Shown: positions 10,383 to 20,042 of the stretch, one piece after another | Numbering within the stretch: the stretch's first letter is position 1 | How the letters are laid out: each line of letters begins with the position of its first letter | From: Salvia splendens | Lineage: Eukaryota > Streptophyta > Magnoliopsida > Lamiales > Lamiaceae | NCBI RefSeq assembly: GCF_004379255.2 | Contig: NC_056049.1 | Location: forward strand, 3,162,001 to 3,226,000 | Reading direction: 5' to 3' | DNA length: 64,000 bases | Made by a program: the position numbers and the translations under genes | The notes under the pieces: generated by a model | What the model was told of the DNA's origin: nothing | Seen by the model: the letters and a program-made list of their open reading frames with translations, nothing else | Database searches by the model: none

Positions 10383-11511
10383 ATGATGGAGAAAGTGATT
10401 AGGAGGTCTGCAAACTATGAAGGTAGTGTTTGGGATGATGACTACATTCAGTCCCTCGCAAGTCCATTCATGGTAAAACCAGATTCATTAACTACATTTC
10501 ATACACGAACACATTGAACTAGTTTAATTCTCAATTTGTTGAACATTAATCATGTAGGGAAAAAAGTACGTGGACCAAGCTAAGAAGCTGAAAGATCTGG
10601 TGAATATACTGATCCACGAAACCGAACACGAGCTCGACCAGCTTCACCTTATCGACAATATGACGAGACTAGGTGTATCTGGCCACTTCAAGGACCAGAT
10701 AGCTAAAATGTTAGACAAGATATATGAGGCACAAGAATGGTGTGAAAAGGACTTGCATTTCACATCTCTCAAATTCAGACTTCTCAGACAGCATGGTTAT
10801 CATGTTCCTCAAGGTTAATTCTAACACATTTTAATCAAACTAAATTACTAACAATATTTTCTTAACTAACTAACTAACTAACTAACTGATCCTTAACTGA
10901 TTTGTTGGTGCAGAGGTTTTCTGTAGTTTGATGGATGAGGAAGGAAATTTCAAGGCCTCCCTTTGTGAAGATGTGAGAGGGCTCATATCTCTGTATGAAG
11001 CTTCGTATCTAAGCATGGAGGGGGAAAGCATAATGGATTTAGCCAAAGATTTCTCACTGAATCATCTTGCTCAAAAGCTTGACCAAATCACAGAGCCGCA
11101 TCCGAAGCAGCAAGTGAGGCATGCTTTGGAGTTTCCTCTGCACTGGAGATTGCAGAAGCTAGAAGCCAGTTGGTTCATACAAGCGTATGAGAATACTTCC
11201 GAAGCAAAGCTTACTCTGGTGGAGCTGGCTAAGTTGGACTATAACATGGTACAAGCAACGTACCAGCAAGAGCTCAAGCGACTGTCAAGGTAAAGTTAGT
11301 ACTAGTTTTTACTTTTTAGTAAGAGTGGAAGCATTCATAGTTGCTGAGTTACAATTTCAGTTGGTATGAAGAGACTGGTTTGCCGGGAAAGCTGGGATTT
11401 GTTAGGCACCGGTTGGCAGAGTGTTTCATGTGGGCTCTGGGATTAGCTCCGGATCCTCATCTTGGATATTCAAGGGAGATTGTAACCAAGATGGCTGTTA
11501 TGGTCACCATT

Positions 11512-12184
11512 TGATGAATCGGCGAATTTTTGATGTTTGTAAATGCAGGAAATAAATGAAGATCAACACAGGGATTTTACGTGGTTCGATTTACTGATGT
11601 AAATCTACGTCCACGGGGAGAAATGGGGGCAGGTTTGTATTGCTTGATCTGCGAATTACAGCTTACAACACTGACCTGCTATATGATTATTCTCTCTAGA
11701 GAGCTTTTTAGAATTTAACAGAAGAAGTTATCTATCTGACCTAGGTTCTATTTATACAGTGAACCAAGATCGTGGCATGCAGCATTTATTAGGTAGTGGA
11801 TGTCGTGGAGATCGTGGCGACCTTGCATGGGTCCACTATCCTGCATGAGTTAATGACTGCTTGACACCACTAAATAGATCGTCGGTGTAGTGGAGGTGGA
11901 AATCTTGCATGAGTCCACTATCTCCTAGTTCGGTCGAATACTGAGACCGAACTGCTGAATTATTGCCGAGCAGCTTTTGCCGATCTGAGAGTAGAGCTTG
12001 ATGCCGACCTGAGAGCAGAGCTTGATGAGTTGGCTTTCACCGAGCTGTAGGCTGGGGCCGAACTCTTTGGTTGTGCCGAACTGAACTCTTTAGTCACGCC
12101 GGACTGATACTCTTTAGTCATGCCGAACTGATACTCTGTCTTGGGCTTTACTGCTGTTGGGCTTGTTTAGTACGTACTCCATCA
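11512..12184 (-). repeat. 3' LTR of element B
   Basis: A 673-bp copy, nearly identical to 18389-19060. Read on the + strand it starts TGATGAATCGGCG and ends TACGTACTCCATCA. It abuts the interrupted exon 4 of the terpene synthase. Confidence 0.93.
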
Positions 12185-12200
12185 CTACCCCCCCCGAAAA
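12185..12200 (-). promoter_or_regulatory. Polypurine tract of element B
   Basis: In sense orientation this is TTTTCGGGGGGGGTAG immediately before the 3' LTR, homologous to 6483-6496. Confidence 0.65.
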
Positions 12201-12460
12201 GAGAAGTGAATCACTTCGGCATTCTGGATAAAAGTATGGGGTAAGTTGATGTTTGTCCACGGTCTCATGAAGTGAACTCTTCTTTGACCGGACTTGGTTT
12301 GTGTCCTAATTTGGCGAGTTTTATCGCTCGGATCGAACTTTCCGTTGTCCTAATTTGGGGATCGGACTTTCCCTTGTCCTAATTCGGCGAGTTTTATCGC
12401 GTGGATCGGACTTTCCCTAGTCCTAATTCAGGCAAGTTTTATCGCGAGAATTGGACTTTT

Positions 12461-12725
12461 GTTGCAGTTCGTTTCAGACGAAGTGCTTGTTTAAGCTGAA
12501 TTGTGGTCTTGTATCCTCTTTAGAAGCTTTGACGCACAATCGTGGGCTTGTTGCAGCTCGTTTCAGACGAACTGCTTGTTTAAGCTGAATTGTGGTCTTG
12601 TATCTTCTGTAGAAGCTTTGACTTACAATCGTTGGCTTGTTGCAGCTCGTTTCGGACGAACTGCTTGTTTAAGCTGAATTGTAGTCTTGTATCTTCTGTA
12701 GAAGCTTTGACTCACAATCGTTTAG
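12461..12725 (-). repeat. Three ~83-bp tandem units in 3' region of element B
   Basis: Units contain GTTGCAGCTCGTTTCAGACG, TTTAAGCTGAATTGTGGTCT and AGAAGCTTTGAC on the + strand. They correspond to the two units at 2402-2575 of element A and the three at 30900-31165 of C. Confidence 0.75.
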
Positions 12726-12939
12726 CTTGTATATGTTCTAAGAAGGGGATCAGCCTTCGAAGAACAAGATGCCTCAGTAACATTTGTAAGAGACGACACG
12801 CACAGAGACAGACGAAACAGACAGACAAAAACGCACAGAGACAAAAAAAGACCAAGTAAGCCAAATAAAGCACAGAGACAAAAAACGCACATAACCTTAG
12901 GACCGAACTAGACACAAGACAGACTGACCGGACTGTCTC

Positions 12940-13925
12940 TTACAAATGGAACTTTTTGAGGTTGGAAATGTGCCATGTTCGGGGTACCTGTTCTCCTGAC
13001 ATGTGAGCCAATTTGTAAGACCCTTTGCCGAGGACTTCTGACACCCGATACGGACCTTCCCATGTGGGTTCGAGCTTGCCCAGCTTTTCTGCTCGGCTTA
13101 CTTCGTTGTTTCTCAGGACGAGATCTCCCACTTGAATTTGCAGCTTCTTCACCCTTTGGTTGTAATACCGGGCTACTTGCTCCTTGTACTTGGCTGCTTT
13201 TATGCACGCCAATTCTCTTCTTTCTTCGGCGAGATCTAGCTCGGCTCTCAGTCCGTCGTCATTCATTTCTGCTGAGAAATTTAGAGTTCGAGGACTGGGC
13301 ATGCCGATCTCTACCGGAATTACGGCTTCAGTGCCGTACACAAGACTGTACGGAGTTTCACCGTTGGAGGTTGTGGGTGTAGTTCGGTAGGACCATAGGA
13401 CTTGAGGGAGATTTTCTACCCATTGTCCTTTGGCTTGTTCTAACCGAGCTTTTAACCCTTTCACCAGGATACGATTTGTTACCTCCGTTTGTCCGTTTGC
13501 TTGTGGATGAGAGACCGAAGTGAACCGCTGTTGAATATTCAGCTCTTGGCACCAATTCTTGAACGTCTTGTCGGTGAACTGAGTCCCGTTATCCGAGATG
13601 AGGATGTGGGGTATGCCAAATCGGCACACTATGTTCTTCCAGACGAAATCCAATGCCTTCGAGCTCGTTATCGTAGCTAATGGTTCAGCTTCCACCCACT
13701 TCGTAAAGTAGTCCACGGCAACGATTAGGAATTTCATTTGCCGAGGAGCTTGAGGAAGTGGTCCCACTATGTCTATGCCCCATTGCATGAAAGGCCAAGG
13801 ACTTTGCATAGTGGATAGATCGGTCTGCGGCATCCTTGGGATATTTGCATGGATTTGGCACTTCGGGCATGTCTTGACGAGCTGCACTGCTTCTTGTACC
13901 AAGGTTGGCCAATAATATCCCCATC
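12940..13925 (-). CDS. Integrase region of element B pol
   Basis: The open frame continues pol after a 1-nt loss at about 13935. It holds the end of the zinc-binding region (CPKCQIH), the catalytic core (GIDIVGPLP, ISDNGTQF, HPQANGQTE) and the C-terminal tail ending KKFHL. It matches the integrase of element A almost residue for residue. Because of the frameshift it can no longer be made as part of one polyprotein. Confidence 0.9.
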
Positions 13926-16235
13926 TTAGAACTTTTTAGCTAAAGCTCTAGCTCCGATGTGGCTGCCGCACGATCCTTCATGAACTTCTCTGAGGATGTA
14001 GTCCGTCTCTTCTGGTCCTACGCACCGCAATAACGGCTGGAGGTAAGACTTTCTAAAGAGGACTCCTTCATGAAGTTCGTACCGAAGTGCTCGGCACGTG
14101 ATCTTCCGAGCTTCTCTCTTATCCTCGGGCAATTGTCCTTGATCCAGATACTGCAAGATCGGCGTCATCCAGTTCGGCGAGCTGGATACTGAATGTACTT
14201 CGGCTTCATCAATGCTTCGATGCATTAATTCTTCTGCCTTTGAGCTCGGATCTGAGGCCAACTTACTTAAGGTATCTGCTCGGCTATTTTCCGCTCTGGG
14301 AACGCGGATTATCCGAAAATAGGAAAAACTTCGGCTGATGCTTTGCGCTTTGTCCAAATACTTCTTCATTCTCTCGTCACGAGCTTCACTTGTACCCAAC
14401 ATGTGATTTACTATGACTTGTGAATCACAATGGACTTTGAGAGATTTGACGAGCAGACTTTGCGCTAACTGGAGTCCGGCAAGGAGGGCTTCGTACTCGG
14501 CTTCATTATTAGTAGTGGGGAATAGGAACCGAAGTGAGTAGGTTACCTCGTGTCCGTCGGGAGCGACGAGTAAAATACCAGCTCCACTTCCCATCTTGTT
14601 TGAAGCTCCATCTACGAATCCGCTCCAGCAGTCTGGCGGCTCTACTTCGGATTTCAAGGGCTGTGCTAGTTCGGTATTGGCAGACTTTTTCTGTTCGGCA
14701 ATGACAGGGATTGCTTGATCGAACTTGGCCTCTGTAAGAAAATCTGCCAAGGCTTGTCCCTTGATGGCTTTCCGAGGTAGGTACTCGATTGAGTGTTCTC
14801 CCAGCTCTATGGCCCATTTGGCGATTCTGCCTGATGCTTCTGGCTTGGTCAAAACTTGCCGAAGAGGCAGATCGGTTAAGACGCATACCTTGTGAGCATA
14901 GAAGTATGGCCGCAGTCTCCTTGCTGCATTTACTAACGCCAGAGCAATTTTTTCCAGAGGTTGATACCTTGTTTCTGGACCTCTTAATGCTCGGCTTGTA
15001 AAGTAGATGGGAAGCTGCTTTAGGCCTTCTTCTCGTACAAGCACCGCGCTGATGGTTTGATCTGATGCCGCTAAGTATAAGAATATTACTTCGGCTTCGG
15101 TTGGAGCAGAGAGAATAGGAAGCTCGGCTAGATAACTTTTGAGCTCGTCAAAGGCCTTTTTCTGCTCGGCTCCCCACTCGAACTTTGGTGCCTTTTTCAA
15201 CACCTTGAAGAATGGCAGTTGCTTTTCGGCTGCTTGGGAAAGGAATCGATTCAGTGCGGCTAGACATCCGGTTAGCCTTTGCACGTTATGTATGGACTTC
15301 GGCATTGCCATGTGCTGAACGACTTGAACTTTTGAGGGATTTGCCTTGAGTCCGTCCTTTGAAACCCAACAACCCAGAAATTTTCCCGAATCTACCAAAA
15401 AGGTACATTTTTGGGGGTTGAGTTTGAGGTTGGCTTTTCGGAGCACGTTGAGAGTGGATTTGAGGTTGTCTTCGTACTCCGAAGTGCTTTTGCTTTTGAC
15501 AACTATGTCGTCGACATACACTTCAACCTGTTTCCCGATTAGGTGCCGAAAAAGCTTGTCTACCATCCTTTGATAAGTGGCTCCGGCATTCTTTAAACCG
15601 AATGGCATCTTTTTATAAGCGAAAATGCCGAAATCGGTAATAAAAGCTGTTTTCGGAGCGTCACTCTCATCCATCAACACTTGGTGATATCCTTTGTATA
15701 AATCAAGAAAACAGAAAATTTCGAAGCCGATCAAAGCTTCTACTTTTTTATCTATATTCGGAAGGGGATAGCAATCTTTTGGACAGTGCTTGTTTAGATC
15801 GGTAAAATCTATGCACATCCGCCATCCTCCTCCTTTTTTCTTGATCATCACAGGATTGGCCACCCAAGAAGGATATTTCACCTCGAATAGTACATCCGCT
15901 TTTAGTAATTGGCGGACTTCGTCATGGATGACTTGGCTTCTTTCTGCCGCAAAGAGTCTTTGCTTCTGTTTTACTGGCCGGATTGAAGGATCAATATTTA
16001 ACCGATGAGTGATTACCTCGGGGGGCACTCCGGTCATGTCCAACGGAGACCATGCAAAGACATCTTTGTACTCCTTGAGGAGCTGAATGGTCTTTTCCCG
16101 GAGTAGAGGCGTTCCTGCGAAGCCGACGTTGACCGTTCTGGATGGATCATCTTCGTATAACTGAACGGTCATTGAGTTCGGCTCTGAAGTGACTTCGGTC
16201 ATCTCGCTTGCCTCCGACTCCGGTTGCTGTGATTG
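13926..16235 (-). CDS. Reverse transcriptase and RNase H of element B (truncated by frameshift)
   Basis: This frame is in register with the gag-protease ORF, separated from it only by a UAG at 16236-16238. It encodes the reverse transcriptase palm with the active-site motif YVDDIVV, preceded by GYHQVLM and PFGLKNAGATYQRM. RNase H follows (LAASDQTISAVLV), then a second RNase H-like segment (FVDGASNKMGSGAGILL). It ends early at ALAKKF because a run of six A's in element A is five A's here. The reverse transcriptase domain itself is intact. Confidence 0.93.
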   Translation of the reverse strand, partial: QSQQPESEASEMTEVTSEPNSMTVQLYEDDPSRTVNVGFAGTPLLREKTIQLLKEYKDVFAWSPLDMTGVPPEVITHRLNIDPSIRPVKQKQRLFAAERSQVIHDEVRQLLKADVLFEVKYPSWVANPVMIKKKGGGWRMCIDFTDLNKHCPKDCYPLPNIDKKVEALIGFEIFCFLDLYKGYHQVLMDESDAPKTAFITDFGIFAYKKMPFGLKNAGATYQRMVDKLFRHLIGKQVEVYVDDIVVKSKSTSEYEDNLKSTLNVLRKANLKLNPQKCTFLVDSGKFLGCWVSKDGLKANPSKVQVVQHMAMPKSIHNVQRLTGCLAALNRFLSQAAEKQLPFFKVLKKAPKFEWGAEQKKAFDELKSYLAELPILSAPTEAEVIFLYLAASDQTISAVLVREEGLKQLPIYFTSRALRGPETRYQPLEKIALALVNAARRLRPYFYAHKVCVLTDLPLRQVLTKPEASGRIAKWAIELGEHSIEYLPRKAIKGQALADFLTEAKFDQAIPVIAEQKKSANTELAQPLKSEVEPPDCWSGFVDGASNKMGSGAGILLVAPDGHEVTYSLRFLFPTTNNEAEYEALLAGLQLAQSLLVKSLKVHCDSQVIVNHMLGTSEARDERMKKYLDKAQSISRSFSYFRIIRVPRAENSRADTLSKLASDPSSKAEELMHRSIDEAEVHSVSSSPNWMTPILQYLDQGQLPEDKREARKITCRALRYELHEGVLFRKSYLQPLLRCVGPEETDYILREVHEGSCGSHIGARALAKKF

Positions 16236-16238
16236 CTA
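16230..16238 (-). promoter_or_regulatory. In-frame UAG CAA UCA between gag-pro and pol
   Basis: In sense orientation the gag-protease frame reads GCA TAG CAA TCA CAG and continues open into reverse transcriptase. A stop followed by CAR-YYA is the classic readthrough context. The same nine bases occur in element C near 31787-31795, so the context is kept in both copies. Confidence 0.6.
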
Positions 16239-18314
16239 TGCTTGATGGTGCCGAACTGATTGCTCGGCACTTTTAAGCGCAATCTGCAGACATTCTTTTG
16301 CTCTCTTTTGATCACCTCGGATGACCGCTATCCCACCTTTAGTGGGGATCTTGATGGTGAGGTGATAAGTAGAGCAAACGGCCCGAACTGTGTTGAGCCA
16401 GTCCCTCCCCAGGATGACGTTGTACGGAGACCGAGCTTTCACCACAAAGAACTCGATCATCGTATTGGAGCTTGTAGGCGCTTTTCCCACCGTGATCGGA
16501 AGGCTGATAATACCTTCAGGGCGGGTGTCCTCCTGGGCGAAACTTTTCAGAGGAAGTGGAGCCGGACTGAGCCGAGCTGGATCCACTTCCATTTTATCGA
16601 AACATTCTTTAAAAAGAATGCTGACTGACGCTCCTGTATCCACAAATACTCTGTGGACCAGTTTGTTTGCCACCCCGGCTTGAATGACAATAGCGTCTTG
16701 GTGAGGAGAGATGGCTGGGACGGGATCGGCATCTGAAAATGTAATCACTTCGTCTTTCTTCAGCCTTTTATGTGTTGGTTCCTCTTGATTGGAACCTCTG
16801 CGTTCTGCTTTTAGGGACGACTTAGTCTTCCCGGCAGGGAGAGCATCAATAGTCAGGATTACTCCATCATATTGCGGCTCGTCGTCGTCTTCGGGATCCT
16901 CATGCCTTTTCGGATCCTGAGGATTGCAGTTCGCACCTCTCTGCTTTTTGTTCTTTTTCGGCTGCTTGCTTTGGTATTTTTTTAACGTTCCTGTTTTCAC
17001 AAGAACATCAATACCTGCAGCCAAATCTCGGCACTCCTCGGTATCGTGACCGTGGGTGTGATGGAAGGAGCAATATTGATCCTGAGGTCGCCGCGCGGCT
17101 GATTTCGTCATCCGCTTTGGTCTTTCGAACATATCGGAATGTAGTTCGAAAATTTCCGCTCTTGACTTGTTCAGCGGTACGAACTGAGCGGGCGGCTTCT
17201 CGGGGTTGAGACGTGGTCCCAATCTGCCTTGTACCGGTGCCCTTTGAATTCTTTCAAAAGGAGTTCGGCGAGGAAGCCTCTGATCGCTATGATCGGGCTT
17301 CTTTTCGTCTCCTCGGGATGAGCTGTCTAAAGACCGTTTTCGACGGTCTGCCTCATCCGCACGGGAAAACTGGTCCGCAATGTCCCACATTTCTTGAGCT
17401 GTTTGCGGACCGCACTCCACGAGCTTTCTGTAGAGAGCTCCGGGCAGGATTCCATTTTGGAATGCCGAAATGACAAGTAGATCATTGAGATTATCTACTT
17501 GTAGGCATTCTTTATGGAATCTCGTCAGGAAGTCGCTGATCTTTTCGTCGCGACCTTGACGTATAGAAAGCAGCTGAGCCGAAGTGATCCGGGCTTCTGC
17601 TTTCTGAAAGAACCTCCTGTGGAAAGCATCCATTAGATCTCGGTAGGATCTAATGCTGCCTTGAGGAAGGCTGTCGAACCACCTTCTGGCGTTCCCGATG
17701 AGCAGCTCGGGGAACAGTTTGCACATATGGACCTCATTGAGACCCTGGTTCGCCATATTATATTGATAGCGTCCCAAGAAGTCATGAGGATCCTCTAGCC
17801 CGTCATAAGTCATTGACGGTGTCCGGTAGTTCCGCGGCAAAGGAGTTCGGGTGATGTCGTCCGAGAACGGAGTCTTTAATGCTCCGTACATGGCGAACCC
17901 GACATCTCTTCGGTACGGAGGAGATGGAGTTCTCCTGTGGTTCCGGTACCGAGGAGGAGCAGGAGCATGTTGAGGTTGAGGATTCTTTCTCCTAGAAGAC
18001 ACGTCACTACTGCGGTAGTGACTTTCATGTCTGGATGAGGAGGGAGAATCCGCCGTTGTCTTCTCCGGCTGTTGGCTCTTCTGCAGGAAGGTTAAGAACT
18101 CCTCCTGCTTCTCGGCCAAGAACAGCTTGACAGCTTCATTTAAATTGGGCTGCTGGGAAGACTCGGTGCGATGACTCCTGGAGTGGCTTGCTCCTTCTTC
18201 GTGAGAACCGGAGGTAGATGTCTCCCGAGGCCGTTTTTCAGACCTGCGAGCTGGACTAGCTTCCTCACGGTTATCACGAACGGTATTATGAGTGTTATGT
18301 GATCTGGTATGCAT
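16236..18314 (-). CDS. Gag-protease of element B
   Basis: A 692-residue product from the ATG at 18314 (MHTRSHNTHNT). The N-terminal ~110 residues are polar and Ser/Arg-rich. A Retrotrans_gag-type domain spans roughly residues 150-330 (MANQGLNEVHMCKLFPELLI, RRWFDSLPQG, FHRRFFQKAEARI). A zinc-knuckle-like C/H motif follows near residue 430 (YCSFHHTHGHDTEEC), then an aspartic protease with DTGAS (FVDTGASVSILF) and GRDWL downstream. It ends at UAG, followed directly by CAA TCA and the reverse transcriptase frame in the same register. This gene packages the element RNA and cleaves the polyprotein. Confidence 0.92.
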   Translation of the reverse strand: MHTRSHNTHNTVRDNREEASPARRSEKRPRETSTSGSHEEGASHSRSHRTESSQQPNLNEAVKLFLAEKQEEFLTFLQKSQQPEKTTADSPSSSRHESHYRSSDVSSRRKNPQPQHAPAPPRYRNHRRTPSPPYRRDVGFAMYGALKTPFSDDITRTPLPRNYRTPSMTYDGLEDPHDFLGRYQYNMANQGLNEVHMCKLFPELLIGNARRWFDSLPQGSIRSYRDLMDAFHRRFFQKAEARITSAQLLSIRQGRDEKISDFLTRFHKECLQVDNLNDLLVISAFQNGILPGALYRKLVECGPQTAQEMWDIADQFSRADEADRRKRSLDSSSRGDEKKPDHSDQRLPRRTPFERIQRAPVQGRLGPRLNPEKPPAQFVPLNKSRAEIFELHSDMFERPKRMTKSAARRPQDQYCSFHHTHGHDTEECRDLAAGIDVLVKTGTLKKYQSKQPKKNKKQRGANCNPQDPKRHEDPEDDDEPQYDGVILTIDALPAGKTKSSLKAERRGSNQEEPTHKRLKKDEVITFSDADPVPAISPHQDAIVIQAGVANKLVHRVFVDTGASVSILFKECFDKMEVDPARLSPAPLPLKSFAQEDTRPEGIISLPITVGKAPTSSNTMIEFFVVKARSPYNVILGRDWLNTVRAVCSTYHLTIKIPTKGGIAVIRGDQKRAKECLQIALKSAEQSVRHHQA

Positions 18315-18370
18315 TTTTTGGGGTGGAAAAGGGTCAAAAATTCGCTTTATCACAAATTTTGTTCTCTGTT

Positions 18371-18387
18371 TCCCACATACGGCGCCA
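18371..18387 (-). promoter_or_regulatory. Primer-binding site of element B (tRNA-Asp type)
   Basis: Sense TGGCGCCGTATGTGGGA, one base after the 5' LTR. The first nine bases match the TGGCGCCGT start typical of tRNA-Asp-primed plant gypsy elements; the rest diverges. Element C has the same core at 33016-33030. Confidence 0.65.
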
Positions 18388-18388
18388 G

Positions 18389-19060
18389 TGATGAATCGGC
18401 GAATTTTTGATGTTTGTAAATGCAGGAAATAAATGAAGATCAACACAGGGATTTTACGTGGTTCGATTTACTGATGTAAATCTACGTCCACGGGGAGAAA
18501 TGGGGGCAGGTTTGTATTGCTTGATCTGCGAATTACAGCTTACAACACTGGCCTGCTTTATGATATTCTCTCTAGAGAGCTTTTTAGAATTTAACAGAAG
18601 AAGTTATCTATCTGACCTAGGTTCTATTTATACAGTGAACCAAGATCGTGGCATGCAGCATTTATTAGGTAGTGGATGTCGTGGAGATCGTGGCGACCTT
18701 GCATGGGTCCACTATCCTGCATGAGTTAATGACTGCTTGACACCACTAAATAGATCGTCGGTGTAGTGGAGGTGGAAATCTTGCATGAGTCCACTATCTC
18801 CTAGTTCGGTCGAATACTGAGACCGAACTGCTGAATTATTGCCGAGCAGCTTTTGCCGATCTGAGAGTAGAGCTTGATGCCGACCTGAGAGCAGAGCTTG
18901 ATGAGTTGGCTTTCACCGAGCTGTAGGCTGGGGCCGAACTCTTTGGTTGTGCCGAACTGAACTCTTTAGTCACGCCGGACTGATACTCTTTAGTCATGCC
19001 GAACTGATACTCTGTCTTGGGCTTTACTGCTGTTGGGCTTGTTTAGTACGTACTCCATCA
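18389..19060 (-). repeat. 5' LTR of element B
   Basis: 672 bp, TGATGAATCGGCG to ACTCCATCA on the + strand. Immediately to its right the terpene synthase exon resumes with ACATAATAGACGAC. Confidence 0.93.
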
Positions 19061-20042
19061 ACATAATAGACGACATATACGACGTATATGGAACCTTGGA
19101 AGAACTTCAATTGTTCACTCACACAATTGAGAGGTTTGACTGCTTAGTTCATTCAGAATCAACATACATAAGTCTTTATCAATTGCTACCATTCATTTAA
19201 ATGCTAGTACTAACTTCAGGTGGGATATTAATTCACTGGATACCCTTCCAGAATATATGAAGATTTGCTTCTTAGCTCTCTTCAATTGTGTGAATGAATT
19301 TGCTTATCATATACTCATAATAGACCAAGGCTTCAATGTTATCTCAAATCTGAGGAATATGGCAAAAACATGTGTATATGTTATCTATATACTATGATTA
19401 TGATAATTAATGTATGATGAAGTTTGGTAGTAATTTGTGTTTGTTGTTTCAGTGGGCAGAACTGTGTAAAGCTTACTACTTAGAAGCAAGATGGTTTCAC
19501 AGTGGATATGTCCCAACCGCAGAGGAAGACTTAAATACAGCATGGATTTCCATTGCTGGTCCTCTAGTTATTTTTTATGGTTACTTCACCACAAATCCTA
19601 TCAACCAGATGGAATTGAAGAGGTTAGAGCAATATCCCGGTATCATTCGCTGGCCATCCACAGTTCTTCGTCTGGCTGATGAGTTGGGAACTTCATCCGT
19701 AAGAAAGCTATATATCATCTCAAGACTCAACAACCCAACACACCCATGTTTGAATATAGTATGTTCTTAAACAGGGCGAAATGAAACGAGGGGATGTCCC
19801 GAAGTCAATTCAGTGCTACATGATGCTCAGAGGAGGATGCTCGCAAGCATATAAATGAGTTGATAGACACGGCACTGAAGCGAATGAACAAAGAGATATT
19901 GATGGAGAATCGCATAAATAATTTCGGGCGGACTGCAATGAATTTTGGCATGTATCAACATGGAGATGGGTTCGGCCTTCCCCATTCCGAAACCAAGAAC
20001 ATGTTGGTGTCCCTGGTCGTTCACCACTTTGCCATTCCTTGA

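Larger units (their letters stand above)
11512..19060 (-). mobile_element. Ty3/gypsy LTR retrotransposon B, nearly complete, inserted in terpene synthase copy 1
   Basis: A 7.5-kb element on the minus strand with LTRs at 18389-19060 (5') and 11512-12184 (3'), both with TGATG...CATCA ends (as read on the + strand). The LTRs differ at only about four positions (cluster near 11680-11700 versus 18550-18570), so the insertion is young. Order in sense direction: 5' LTR, primer-binding site, gag-protease, in-frame UAG, reverse transcriptase/RNase H, one frameshift, integrase, repeats, polypurine tract, 3' LTR. Flanking 5-bp sites are CCATT and ACATA. It lacks the antisense cargo of element A. Confidence 0.95.
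10383..20042 (+). pseudogene. Terpene synthase copy 1, split by LTR retrotransposon B
   Basis: Exons: 10386-10472, 10558-10813, 10914-11289, 11361-11511 joined to 19061-19133 (exon 4, split), 19220-19361, 19453-19698 and 19775-20042. Homology to copy 2 and the usual seven-exon plant terpene synthase pattern place them. Exon 1 encodes the RR-x8-W motif (RRSANYEGSVW) without a plastid transit peptide. Element B lies between codons for MVTI and [11 protein letters not shown], just before the Mg-binding DDxxD. The two exon-4 pieces total 224 nt, 5 more than the 219-nt exon of copy 2, as a 5-bp target duplication predicts (CCATT left, ACATA right, decayed). Other damage: donor of exon 5 changed from GT to GC, an 11-nt deletion in exon 7 near 19823 (frameshift), and a 15-nt in-frame deletion near 19945. 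The likely ancestral role is mono- or sesquiterpene synthesis from a prenyl diphosphate (TPS-b type). Confidence 0.9.

Noticed and set aside
12975..13382. 135-residue + strand frame, and similar ones at 1707-2114 and 31361-31669
   Set aside because: Mirror frames of the integrase C-terminal region on the opposite strand; they follow the pol sequence in every copy and have no independent features.
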